Source: Scytonema sp. RU_4_4 (lineage in GTDB: Bacteria; Cyanobacteriota; Cyanobacteriia; Cyanobacteriales; Nostocaceae). Taken from it: DNA of 38,470 nt. The translations under genes and the position numbers were made by a program. The DNA is taken from contig JAAUSC010000049.1 of the NCBI GenBank assembly GCA_012031965.1, positions 1 through 38,470 of the forward strand, read 5' to 3'. The notes beneath the pieces were generated by a model. The model had not been told where the DNA came from and searched no databases. It saw only the letters and a list, made by a program, of their open reading frames with translations. Below are positions 7,788 through 16,008 of the stretch, piece after piece. Position 1 is the stretch's first letter; the number at the start of each line of letters is the position of its first letter.

Positions 7788-8897
7788 CGTTGATCAATTG
7801 AGTGTAATAGCAACAGAGGAGGACTTGACTATGATATGGATAGTTTCCAGGCGAACACCCCAGGCGAACACCGTAGATTGAACTTTCTTTTGGCAGCTGC
7901 GGTACGGCTTAGCGCTCTAAGCGCTGATCTCACCACCTGCATGGCTAGCGCTCACTAGTACCACTTATCTGCTGTAAGAACTATGTCAGTTTTAACTTTT
8001 ATCAGACTTCCCAACTCTTTAAACTTACCTGTCTACTCTAAAGTTCTCGGATGAGAAGGAGCGTTCCCCTTGCCTGCGCTTTGCGGCTGGAGTCAGAATG
8101 ACTCCATAGATCAATAAGCGGGGTTTTAGTAAAGATGCTTTGCTTTTTTTCTTCTCTACGGATGAATCCGGGGCTTGGCACCTTGACTCATCCGCCACTC
8201 GTACAGTATTCATTCTGACTCCTGGCTCCTGACTCTGTGAGTTTTTTCTTGGTCAAGTATGACTTGTAGAACCGGTCTTTGACCAACTGGTCTGGTTGCG
8301 AAGAGATGCGTAATAACAGCTTATTAAATGCCTATAACCATGAATATATAGTGTTTTGCGACAAACTCAAGACTTAGGCAAAGAAACCCGGTTTCTACCA
8401 AAAATCGTCTGTTTTGCAACCAAATACGACCGAAGAAACCAGGTTTCTAGCAGATGGTGCGTAAGTCCTAAAACTAAAAAAAGCCTAACAGTTTCCTAAT
8501 TTGCACTTCATTACTAGTATGGTCAACCATTTAGGTTCCTTTATGAAAATAAATTTAAGTATTTATGCTTAAAAATGTCAAATTCAATAGTTGAACTGTG
8601 AATGCTTATGCAAAATAATTGATGAGGTGGTTACAGGGGAGAGTCTGCCAAGCACACATCCAATTGAACGAGTTTTTTTTCTAGAGTGGCAAAAAATTTC
8701 AATGATTAGGTATGGTTTACAGGCTAAATGTCAGTTAAGCTATCAATTGTTTGTAAGTGCAAGAACTGGAGAATTAGCAAAATTGTAGTTTGATGGAGGT
8801 ATGTTTAAAATTTGTATAAAAGCTTTAAAAAAGCTCATATATGTTTTTTCTAATTATTTTTGGTTAAAGCTGTCTAATTTCTGATGATAAGATTGCC
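7788..8897. other. Long spacer between divergent kinase and prs genes
   Basis: About 1.1 kb without a supported gene. It holds a direct duplication of CCAGGCGAACACC at about 7852-7877, AT-rich DNA, dispersed CTGACTCC-type words around 8090-8240, and copy 2 of the palindromic element at 8369-8469. A TTG-initiated frame at 8591-8788 (65 codons) is open but unrecognised. The last 100 bp before prs are AT-rich and should contain its promoter; no box is clear enough to call. Confidence 0.6.
8369..8469 (-). repeat. MITE-like palindromic element, copy 2
   Basis: A 101-bp relative of the elements at 2185 and 11617. The right end GCGTAAGTCCT and inner GAAACC(C/A)GGTTTCT words are intact. The left end has decayed to AAGACTTAGGCA. 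It has the same orientation as copy 3 and the opposite orientation to copy 1. Confidence 0.82.
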
Positions 8898-9914
8898 ATG
8901 AATGCACATCGAGGATCTGCTGTGCTCAGTTCTGCAACTTTAAAAGTGCAGCCGACAACAACAGGATTAACTGACAACACTCGGCTGCGGCTGTTCTCTG
9001 GCTCTGCCAATATACCACTGTCCCAAGAAGTCGCTCGTTACCTGGGCATGGATTTGGGACCAATGATTCGCAAACGATTTGCGGATGGAGAACTATATAT
9101 TCAAATCCAAGAATCAATCAGGGGCTGTGATGTTTATTTAATCCAGCCCAGTTGTCATCCTGTAAATGACAATTTGATGGAGTTGCTGATTATCATTGAT
9201 GCCTGTCGGCGTGCTTCTGCGCGGCAGGTCACCGCAGTTATTCCGTACTATGGTTATGCCCGCGCTGACCGGAAAACGGCAGGAAGAGAGTCAATCACTG
9301 CTAAACTGGTGGCAAATCTCATTACAGAAGCAGGTGCTAACCGTATTCTTGCAATGGATTTGCACTCAGCTCAGATTCAAGGCTATTTCGACATACCACT
9401 AGATCATGTCTACGGTTCTCCAGTTTTGCTTGATTATCTAGCAAGCAAACAATTGCCTGACCTTGTTGTAGTTTCCCCAGATGTTGGTGGTGTTGCACGA
9501 GCGAGGGCATTCGCGAAAAAGCTCAACGATGCACCACTGGCGATTATAGATAAACGTCGTCAGGCTCACAACGTTGCCGAAGTATTAAATGTCATAGGTG
9601 ATGTCAAGGACAAGACGGCAGTACTGGTAGATGACATGATAGACACTGGCGGTACTATTGCCGCAGCAGCAAAACTTCTGCGTGAGGAAGGAGCGCGTCA
9701 GGTGTATGCTTGTGCCACTCACGCAGTTTTCTCACCACCAGCAGTTGAGCGATTGTCAAGCGGCTTGTTTGAGGAAGTGATTGTCACAAATACGATTCCA
9801 ATTCCAGAAAATAGTCACTTTCCACAGTTAGTGGTGTTGTCAGTGGCTAATCTCCTTGGGGAGACGATCTGGCGGATTCACGAAGATAGCTCTGTAAGTA
9901 GCATGTTCCGCTAG
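8898..9914 (+). CDS. prs: Ribose-phosphate pyrophosphokinase
   Basis: A 338-residue enzyme that makes PRPP from ribose 5-phosphate and ATP, feeding purine, pyrimidine, histidine, tryptophan and NAD synthesis. Diagnostic parts are RLFSGSANIPLSQEVA at the start of the core, RFADGELYIQIQESIRG, YYGYARADRK (ATP/flexible loop), the metal-binding DLHSAQIQGYF near residue 153, SPDVGGVARARAFA, and the PRPP-binding loop VLVDDMIDTGGTI near 236-250. It carries an N-terminal extension of about 25 residues (MNAHRGSAVLSSA) relative to bacterial Prs, as in cyanobacterial homologues, which supports the ATG at 8898. It is a single-gene unit on the plus strand with a strong hairpin just downstream shared with the convergent E2 gene. 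Confidence 0.97.
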   Translation: MNAHRGSAVLSSATLKVQPTTTGLTDNTRLRLFSGSANIPLSQEVARYLGMDLGPMIRKRFADGELYIQIQESIRGCDVYLIQPSCHPVNDNLMELLIIIDACRRASARQVTAVIPYYGYARADRKTAGRESITAKLVANLITEAGANRILAMDLHSAQIQGYFDIPLDHVYGSPVLLDYLASKQLPDLVVVSPDVGGVARARAFAKKLNDAPLAIIDKRRQAHNVAEVLNVIGDVKDKTAVLVDDMIDTGGTIAAAAKLLREEGARQVYACATHAVFSPPAVERLSSGLFEEVIVTNTIPIPENSHFPQLVVLSVANLLGETIWRIHEDSSVSSMFR

Positions 9915-9962
9915 CAAAAACAAAACAGTTACCTCCACTACAATTTTGTCTCAAGTTCAGAA

Positions 9963-10001
9963 GAATAAAGGATGAAGTTTAAAAAATTTCATCCTTTATT
10001 C
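9963..10001. terminator. Bidirectional terminator between prs and pdhC
   Basis: A 14-bp perfect stem, GAATAAAGGATGAA at 9963-9976 and TTCATCCTTTATTC at 9988-10001, with an 11-base A/T-rich loop. It lies 48 bp after the prs stop and 67 bp from the stop of the convergent E2 gene. A TTTATTCTTTAT tract follows on the plus side, as expected for intrinsic termination. Confidence 0.82.
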
Positions 10002-10068
10002 TTTATTCTTTATGAATCCCGTTTGACGCTCCTACGGCTACCACATTTTCGCTGCGCTCTAACTTAAA

Positions 10069-11376
10069 CTACAGCATTAAAGATTCGGGATTTGTTTCAA
10101 TCAACTTCGCCAAATCTTGCAAGAATGCTGCAGCATGAGCACCGTAGATAATCCGGTGATCACAGGTAATATTCACCTGCATCTGTTGCTTGACGCCAAA
10201 TAAACCTTCAGCTGTTGCTACGACTTGCGGACGAGATGCGCCAATTGCCAAAATAGAACCTTGTCCAGGTGGTAAAATTGCATCAAATCTATCTACGCCG
10301 AACATCCCTAGGTTCGATACTGTAAAGGTGCCAGTATTATACTCCTCTGGTTGCAACTTTTTGGCTCTGGCGCGCTCTACTAAAGACTTCCAATTGCGTG
10401 ATAAAGAATATATATCCACCATGTCTGCATTTTGTAATACTGGTGTAATCAATCCTCCATCATCCATTGCCACAGCTACAGCAACATTAATACTAGAGTG
10501 ATGTACAATTCCTTGTTCAGAGTAGCTGGCATTAAGCAGTTGGTGTTTTTGCAATGTTACCGCCACGGCTTTTGCCAGAAGGGTTGTCATCGTCACCCCT
10601 TTAGACTTAATTTGTTTATAAAGCTTGTCGAGCGCATCAGTGATAATAGTGTAACCTATATGGATGACTGGTACAGATAGGCTGGTTACCATATTGCGTA
10701 CCACAGCATTTTGCAAGGTAGTCAAAGGTACTACTTGACCCGGTACTGTAGCGCTTGCTGGCGTGGGTGCGGGTGTAGGTGTAACTGAGGTTATGGTTGG
10801 TGCTGGTTGTGGAGGTGTGACAGGAGTCACTGTGGCGGGTTGTTTGCTAGATTTTCCAGCGGCTGCTTCTACATCCTGGGCGACTATGCGACCATGGGGA
10901 CCACTACCAGAGATGCCATTTAAATCAACTTTCAGTTCCTTAGCTAACTTGCGAGCACGAGGTGAAACAACGAGCCGACCATTTGTACGATTCGAGGTTC
11001 CGTTTTGAGAAGCAGAAGGTGTTGCGATTGTGGTTGTCTGTGGCATTTTTCCACCAGAAGTGGCTGCACTTGCTTCATGTTTAGCAGCAGTACTTCCAGA
11101 ATTCGCTTGAGCAATTGCAGTTTCGATTTCAGCTTCGGTTTCTGCCAACAGGGCGATCGCACTTCCAACGGAGGCTGTTTCACCAGCTTGCACGATGATG
11201 TGAGCAAAAAATCCTTCATAGAAGGATTCTACATCCATATCTGCCTTATCTGACTCGACAACCACCACTGTTTCGCCTTTTTCCACTTTATCTCCAGGAG
11301 ATTTTACCCAAGAGACGATTTTACCTTCGGTCATGGTGGAACTGAGCGCCGGCATAAATACTTCGTAAATGCTCAT
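10069..11376 (-). CDS. pdhC: Dihydrolipoamide acetyltransferase, E2 of pyruvate dehydrogenase
   Basis: A 435-residue E2 subunit that transfers acetyl groups from its lipoyl arm to CoA, linking glycolysis to acetyl-CoA. Residues 1-75 are one lipoyl domain, with the lipoylated Lys in VESDKADMD near 44. An Ala/Thr/Ser/Pro linker follows, then the E3/E1-binding domain at about 135-172 (VVSPRARKLAKEL, GSGPHGRIVAQDVE), a second Pro/Thr-rich linker, and the catalytic domain from about 215 with CDHRIIYG near the end, giving catalytic His407. A single lipoyl domain and this length fit cyanobacterial E2. Genes for E1 and E3 are not in the window, also usual for cyanobacteria. An alternative 2-oxo-acid complex is possible but less likely. 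The start MSIYEVFMPALSS is the canonical one. Confidence 0.93.
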   Translation of the reverse strand: MSIYEVFMPALSSTMTEGKIVSWVKSPGDKVEKGETVVVVESDKADMDVESFYEGFFAHIIVQAGETASVGSAIALLAETEAEIETAIAQANSGSTAAKHEASAATSGGKMPQTTTIATPSASQNGTSNRTNGRLVVSPRARKLAKELKVDLNGISGSGPHGRIVAQDVEAAAGKSSKQPATVTPVTPPQPAPTITSVTPTPAPTPASATVPGQVVPLTTLQNAVVRNMVTSLSVPVIHIGYTIITDALDKLYKQIKSKGVTMTTLLAKAVAVTLQKHQLLNASYSEQGIVHHSSINVAVAVAMDDGGLITPVLQNADMVDIYSLSRNWKSLVERARAKKLQPEEYNTGTFTVSNLGMFGVDRFDAILPPGQGSILAIGASRPQVVATAEGLFGVKQQMQVNITCDHRIIYGAHAAAFLQDLAKLIETNPESLML

Positions 11377-11953
11377 ATAGGTGGTTTGGTGAATCGATAA
11401 TGAATGGACTAATAAGCTTGTGTCAGATCGAATTGTATCTTGACCTCGCTCCCCTCGGTGCGAAGTTTAAGGAAACCTAGATTTTAGGATGTGAACGCCC
11501 AACTCGCGGCGAATAATCGCCACTCGCAACTTTTGAAAGAAGCACATTTTTCTGGAAATTCTAAAACCCTTTCTAGATCAGGGTTATAAAACGTACATCT
11601 TAGGAGATAGTCACTCAGGACTTACGCAAAAGTTACCCGGTTTCTCCCAAAAATCATCTGTTTTGCAACCAAATACGAACGAAGAAACCGGGTTTCTAGC
11701 AGATGGTGCGTAAGTCCTATCACTATTAAAATTTGAACAGATAATAAAAGCCTCAAACCTCTACATCCTAATACCTCTGATTGCTCTTCGTGCAAAGGAA
11801 CTATTTTAAGACCTCATGGTCTAATTTATTTGTATTTCTCATCACGGCTGATCAAAACCTCAATTCCAATCAAAAGCAAGAAGAGGAAGGACGGTACCTT
11901 AATCTACAATTCAAAATTGATATTTAAGCTGTTTGAATTAACTTTTAAGTTTT
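11377..11953. other. Spacer upstream of pdhC and the small anchored protein gene
   Basis: No supported gene. This divergent region should hold promoters in both directions. It contains a weak AACCCT/AGGGTT hairpin near 11570-11590 and copy 3 of the palindromic element at 11617-11718. The remainder is AT-rich. Confidence 0.6.
11617..11718 (-). repeat. MITE-like palindromic element, copy 3
   Basis: A 102-bp element with intact inverted ends AGGACTTACGCA and TGCGTAAGTCCT. It is almost the exact reverse complement of the copy at 2185-2286, differing at a handful of positions (for example CTCCCAAAAATCATC here). This degree of likeness suggests fairly recent spread. Confidence 0.87.
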
Positions 11954-12478
11954 ATGTCGGTAAAGTTGAAATTGTTTTTGATTGTGGTATTCAGTATCTT
12001 TGCCACCGCAGCGACTGGTGTTTACATCACTCAGCGCCAGCCATCTGAAGCGGTTTCTAGTATGAACAATGGGCAACCACCTCAGTTTTCAGATGTACAC
12101 ATAGCAGAGGAGATTGTTAACCCAGAGCGGGCAAATTATAACCCTGTACCTCTAGAAAGTATCAACTCTCCTCTCCAAGGCAGTGATCCTGCTGAGCTTG
12201 CGCTCAATGCCTTTGATAAGATGGACTCAATGCAAGAAACTCGTAAGGTAGAGGTCTTTTATCCCTACCCCAATCAAGCGTTAGTCACAATTACGCAAAT
12301 AGAGCCAGCCCAAAACTCTCTCAAAGCAATTAAACATCGAGTTGAACTCACAACCTTTGGGCGATCGCTTTTGGTGAGTTCTCCTCGTGCGTGGCAAATT
12401 GTTTGGGCGGGCTCCCAGGTACAATGTATACCTGGAAGTAGCCTTCGTAAACCACAGTCAACCCAAACCTGTCAATAG
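11954..12478 (+). CDS. Hypothetical membrane-anchored or exported protein
   Basis: A 174-residue protein I cannot assign. The N-terminus MSVKLKLFLIVVFSIFATAATGVYI is one hydrophobic segment after two lysines, seen as VKLKLF and then IVVFSIFATAATGVYI, without a clear signal peptidase site, so it is either a membrane anchor or an uncleaved signal. Residues 30-70 are polar. The C-terminal 110 residues look like a compact alpha/beta domain (DPAELALNAFDKMDSM, RKVEVFYPYPNQALVTITQ, RHRVEL-like strand near KHRVELTTFG, SPRAWQIVWAGSQVQC). Two cysteines lie near the end. The ATG at 11954 is chosen because the hydrophobic segment begins right after it; a longer frame in another phase is not coding-like. 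It is convergent with ylqD. Confidence 0.75.
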   Translation: MSVKLKLFLIVVFSIFATAATGVYITQRQPSEAVSSMNNGQPPQFSDVHIAEEIVNPERANYNPVPLESINSPLQGSDPAELALNAFDKMDSMQETRKVEVFYPYPNQALVTITQIEPAQNSLKAIKHRVELTTFGRSLLVSSPRAWQIVWAGSQVQCIPGSSLRKPQSTQTCQ

Positions 12479-12481
12479 TTA

Positions 12482-12523
12482 TTTGTTCTTAGTCTCACTC
12501 ACCATGTAACAACCAAGAACAAA
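12482..12523. terminator. Possible weak bidirectional terminator
   Basis: TTTGTTCTT at 12482-12490 pairs with AAGAACAAA at 12515-12523 across a 24-base loop, in the short gap between the convergent small-protein gene and ylqD. The loop is long and the stem AT-rich, so this is a weak call. Confidence 0.3.
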
Positions 12524-12531
12524 GGACAAAT

Positions 12532-12981
12532 TTAAATATCACCGCGAATGTCTTCTACAACACCATCACGTAGCACAACTTCTACCTGTAATTTGCTAAT
12601 CAAGTTATCACCTGGTTCCACGCGGAAAAAGCCTTCCATTTGGAATTGGTTAACTTCTTGATCCAATTCTAGAAACTGGACTTGCTGGAGATTTTGCAGA
12701 CTTTGATTTTTCTGCTCCAAAAGTTCGCTTTTCTTTTGATTAATTTGAACTTGAATATTCTCAATTTGTTGCAGGGTTTGAGGACCAGGTGGTTGCAGAC
12801 TCTGTTTTTGAACTGCTGAAATTGCCCGCTGTCCTTCCATGTCGATTTGTTGCAGTTGCTGGTCAATTTGATTGATTTGTGTTTGCAATTGCTGTTGCAC
12901 TTCCTCTTTCCAAAGGGTAGTGACAATCGCTTTGACGTTAACAACGCGCTTTAAGAGCAGTTGAGATTTGGAAGCATCCAT
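12532..12981 (-). CDS. YlqD family protein
   Basis: A 149-residue protein of the YlqD family, found in Firmicutes and cyanobacteria and of unknown function. It opens with a short strand segment (LLLKRVVNVKAIVT), then has a long Gln-rich coiled coil at about residues 25-105 (QQLQTQINQIDQQLQQ, IQVQINQKKSELLEQK), and ends with a small beta domain containing GFFRVEPGDNL and VVLRDGVVEDIRG. The RVEPGD...VVLRDGVV end is the most diagnostic part. It starts 40 bp after the stop of the acyl-ACP synthetase gene on the same strand, so the two are probably co-transcribed. A link to lipid or membrane metabolism is only suggested by this position. Confidence 0.85.
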   Translation of the reverse strand: MDASKSQLLLKRVVNVKAIVTTLWKEEVQQQLQTQINQIDQQLQQIDMEGQRAISAVQKQSLQPPGPQTLQQIENIQVQINQKKSELLEQKNQSLQNLQQVQFLELDQEVNQFQMEGFFRVEPGDNLISKLQVEVVLRDGVVEDIRGDI

Positions 12982-13021
12982 AAATGTTTCAGGTGTACTC
13001 TATAATTTGCAGGTGGAATCA

Positions 13022-15016
13022 TCAGGCAAACATTGGGTTAATAGTATCGCGATAGCGCTCCATCACGACGTGTCGCCTAATTTTCAGTGTTTGTGTCATC
13101 AAGCCATTTTCTATGGAAAACGGCTCCAGAATGAGCTTGAACGGACCAATGCGGTCATCCGGTCGATAGCCTGGACGATTTTGCACGAACCGAATCAATT
13201 CTTGCCGAAATAAATCCTGAACCATTTTACTCTCCAGGCTGACCTCCGTCTTGCCTGCTGAATCTTCAGTACTTATTTGTTTGGCGGCTTCATCGCTTAG
13301 ACGTAGATGCAGATTTTTAGCTTCCGCCCATTTTTGTAGGGCTTCTAAATTGGGGACTATCAATGCACCGAGATTGCGTTGGTCTTGTCCAACAAGCATT
13401 ATCTGATCTATGTAGGGCGATCGCAAACACGCATCTTCAATCGGCTGCGGCTCAATGTTTTCCCCATTGGTTAATACAATCGTATCCTTTGCCCGTCCGG
13501 TCAGTACTAAGTCATTTTGTGGTGTCACCCAACCCAAGTCACCGCTATCAAACCAACCATTCGTGTCAATTGCTTTCGCCGTTGCTTCAGGATTTTGGTA
13601 ATAGCCTTGCATAATTTGTGGTCCCCGCAGCATCACCAAACCTCGTTCTCCAATTGGTAGAGGTTTGCGAGTCTCAGGATCTACTATTTTAATTTCTGTA
13701 CCTGGTATTGGCAGCCCAGATGAACCACGTAAATTGTGCCCAGGGCGACGTACATGGGTGACGGGAGAGGTTTCTGTCAAACCATAGCCCTGCAAAATCT
13801 CTACATTAATCATTTCAAAAAAGTCATCTATATGCTTGGGAAGCGCACCGCCACCGCTAATCATCTGCTTGATTTCTCCCCCTGTTGCTTCCCGTACTTT
13901 GGCATAAACAAGTCGTTCTCCCAAAGCGTGGAGAGGAAACAAAGCGGATGCTTGTATACTAGCTGCTAATCGCTCGACCATTGAGGGGTTCAGATTTACT
14001 AAGCTTAATCCTTGGGCAATTCGCCGCGCTTTGATATACTTCTCGCTAACGCTCAAAAAGTTGTTAATTAGGCGTTGTTTCTTTTCTGGTTGTTCACGGA
14101 ACTGCTTTTGTGCTCCTTCATAAATTGATTCTAATAAGCGGGGTACACATATCATGTAATTGGGTTTAAATGCTTTCAAATCCCCTTTCACAGACCGCAG
14201 GTTCGTGTAAATTTGGGTGCAACCTTGAGACAGTAAGAAATATTCACAAGTGCGTTCGTAGCTGTGCCAGCTGGGGAGAATGCTAAGAATAACTTCTCCT
14301 GGTTGCGGTTGCAATACCGTCCCAAAGACTACCACTTGGTGCATCAAATTGCCATGAGAAAGCATGACCCCTTTAGGTTTGCCTGTAGTACCAGAAGTAT
14401 ATATAAGTGTCGCCAAAGAATCGTAAGTTTGCTTAACTGGTGTCAAGCTATGCTGTGTCCCAATTTCAAGCAACTGAGTAAAGTTTACTATTTTCAGGGT
14501 TTCATCTGTTGGTGGTACCTCATCTGAAAGTAAGATGATCAGTTGAATTGGCAAATCCTGAAGACGCTCCCGGAGTTTGTTGAAAGTTTTTAAATCTTCC
14601 ACGACCAGCGCTGTACTACCACTATTTCCCAAAATAAATACAAGTTCTTCTCGTTCTGCCTGGGAACTACGCACTGCATCAACTGCCCCAGCAGCCATAA
14701 TACCCTGATCTGCAATGAACCAGCGGGGACTATTATCCGAAATCAGAGAGACACGCTCTCCTGCTTTCACCCCCAATGCTTGCAATCCAGCAGCAAATTG
14801 TTGAATTTTTTGAAAGAGTTGCGTATACGTAATCACAACTTCTGGTTTCGCATGAGGATCGCGAAGCGCGACAGTATCACCACATCGCTTTGCTACCAAC
14901 GACCATATTTCTGGCAGTGATTTCAAGTTGGAGTAATCTGCTAAACGTTGTAATTTCTGGCGTTCTAGCTCAGAAACGTTAGAGATTATAGAAGAAATAT
15001 CGTATGTTTTCGACAT
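13022..15016 (-). CDS. aas: Acyl-ACP synthetase / long-chain fatty acid--CoA ligase (AMP-forming)
   Basis: A 664-residue adenylate-forming enzyme. In cyanobacteria this single-copy family activates free fatty acids with ATP and loads them on ACP, recycling lipids at the membrane; a CoA ligase activity cannot be excluded from sequence. Visible are the P-loop-like A3 motif TLIYTSGTTGKPKGVMLSH near residues 204-222, the gate/fatty-acid region around SWHSYERTCEYF, GYGLTETSPVTHVRRPG near 405, the ADP-ribose contact WFDSGDLGWV near 487, and the A8/hinge LTGRAKDTIVLTNGENIEP. VDAVRSSQAEREELVFIL lacks the first part of the canonical GTD-like motif but is typical of this clade. Length and motifs are complete. 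ylqD follows 40 bp downstream. Confidence 0.93.
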   Translation of the reverse strand: MSKTYDISSIISNVSELERQKLQRLADYSNLKSLPEIWSLVAKRCGDTVALRDPHAKPEVVITYTQLFQKIQQFAAGLQALGVKAGERVSLISDNSPRWFIADQGIMAAGAVDAVRSSQAEREELVFILGNSGSTALVVEDLKTFNKLRERLQDLPIQLIILLSDEVPPTDETLKIVNFTQLLEIGTQHSLTPVKQTYDSLATLIYTSGTTGKPKGVMLSHGNLMHQVVVFGTVLQPQPGEVILSILPSWHSYERTCEYFLLSQGCTQIYTNLRSVKGDLKAFKPNYMICVPRLLESIYEGAQKQFREQPEKKQRLINNFLSVSEKYIKARRIAQGLSLVNLNPSMVERLAASIQASALFPLHALGERLVYAKVREATGGEIKQMISGGGALPKHIDDFFEMINVEILQGYGLTETSPVTHVRRPGHNLRGSSGLPIPGTEIKIVDPETRKPLPIGERGLVMLRGPQIMQGYYQNPEATAKAIDTNGWFDSGDLGWVTPQNDLVLTGRAKDTIVLTNGENIEPQPIEDACLRSPYIDQIMLVGQDQRNLGALIVPNLEALQKWAEAKNLHLRLSDEAAKQISTEDSAGKTEVSLESKMVQDLFRQELIRFVQNRPGYRPDDRIGPFKLILEPFSIENGLMTQTLKIRRHVVMERYRDTINPMFA

Positions 15017-15280
15017 AACACATCTCCCGAAATAGAAAATTTCTTATATCTCCAGCATATTCCGATCTGTGGTTGAAATAGTCAATCTCAAATGACACAT
15101 TTTCTTCTGTCTATACTAATGCTCAGAATTTGATGCATCTATTTATTAACAAAAGTTTATGTTATAGTACATTTATCTAATATAAAAGCAAGGCAAAATG
15201 TTGCTTTCAATTTCTTACAGAAATGTTGCTTTTAAATTGAAGCAGTAAGCTCCTCATTTGTAAAAGTAAAGTGATGACCT

Positions 15281-15540
15281 ATGCGTTTGATAGATATTTC
15301 ACTCTTAACGCTAATAAATATTGTTGTTTGTCTTGCATTTCCTAAAATTCTATCTATCATTATGTCTACTAAAACTAAGTATAATCAGTTAGCCCAGAGA
15401 ACTTCAAAAAGACAAAAAAACAAAACTGAGATTACCAGTTTTCCGTTTTGTACAAGTTATACCTTGGCAAGAAGACCATTTTGTAGGTTTAGTCCAAATT
15501 TTTGTGACAGGTGTTCTCCTAGTTAACAGCATTAGCTTTC
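15281..15540 (+). pseudogene. Remnant of a small membrane protein gene, frameshifted and truncated
   Basis: The first frame from ATG 15281 encodes MRLIDISLLTLINIVV and further hydrophobic sequence, then a basic stretch (KTKYNQLAQRTSKRQKNK). At the A-run near 15415-15424 coding character moves to another frame, which continues LRLPVFRFVQVIPWQEDHF and then a second hydrophobic segment (VGLVQIFVTGVLLVNSISF). That frame then enters the antisense of the SRPBCC fragment. The composition (two membrane segments around a basic loop) suggests one small membrane protein broken by a frameshift and cut at about 15525-15540. I do not recognise the family. Confidence 0.4.
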
Positions 15541-15737
15541 AAGAAACGAATCGTCGCCCCAACCTCAAACTCGGCATGAGCCTCAAGCATGAAGGGATTC
15601 CAATCTGAATAAGCTTCAAAGTCAGTGACCTGCTCCCACACAAGTTGTCGTGGGGCATCAATCACAACCTCTGTTGTCCATCCTTTCATTAGGGACATCC
15701 TCTGTCGGATGCTTGGGTCATTTGAGACCTGAGTCAT
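15519..15737 (-). pseudogene. SRPBCC (START-fold) protein, N-terminal fragment
   Basis: 72 codons from ATG 15737. The sequence is a clear SRPBCC/polyketide-cyclase-type start: TTEVVIDAPRQLVWEQVTDF, then EAYSDWNPFM and FEVGATIRFL, the first strand and helices of a ligand-binding START fold. Full members have about 140-160 residues; here the frame stops after KANAVN, removing more than half the domain, including the long C-terminal helix. The break coincides with the end of the truncated membrane-protein remnant on the other strand, so a deletion or rearrangement joined two unrelated genes. The product is unlikely to fold. Confidence 0.75.
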
Positions 15738-15967
15738 ACGCCTCTCCTCAATATTATGAGATTGATGTGCTGATATGGTCTAACACCAGCTTAGTGCTGA
15801 ACCGCTTACCATCTCCAAATACTACTCTCACCCACCTCTCACGAATGGAGCAACGGTCAGCGAGAATTATATAGATGCTCTGTGTAAAACTCAAGATGAC
15901 TACAAAAAAAGTACCCTTGAGGGTGCTGTTGGTGGTCTATTTGGCTTTCCATAATGGAAAGACATCT

Positions 15968-15991
15968 GACTCCTGTAAATACACAGGAGTC
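15968..15991. promoter_or_regulatory. Perfect hairpin just upstream of the haloperoxidase
   Basis: GACTCCTGT at 15968-15976 and ACAGGAGTC at 15983-15991 are perfect 9-bp arms around the six-base loop AAATAC. It ends 17 bp before the ATG and just before the AAGGAG ribosome binding site at 15995-16000. It could be an operator, an mRNA stability element or a translation-control hairpin. Function is not known. Confidence 0.55.
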
Positions 15992-16008
15992 AATAAGGAG
16001 ATTCAACC

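Noticed and set aside
8025-8213. 62-codon minus-strand frame
   Set aside because: It lies in dispersed spacer repeats (CTGACTCC words) and has no domain-like pattern.
8591-8788. 65-codon plus-strand frame upstream of prs
   Set aside because: It needs a TTG start without ribosome binding site, with a stop codon directly before it. The sequence looks somewhat protein-like, but no homologue is recognised, so it is left unannotated.
10763-11008. Gly/Val-rich plus-strand frame within pdhC
   Set aside because: It is the antisense of the Pro/Thr/Ala linker of E2, not a gene.
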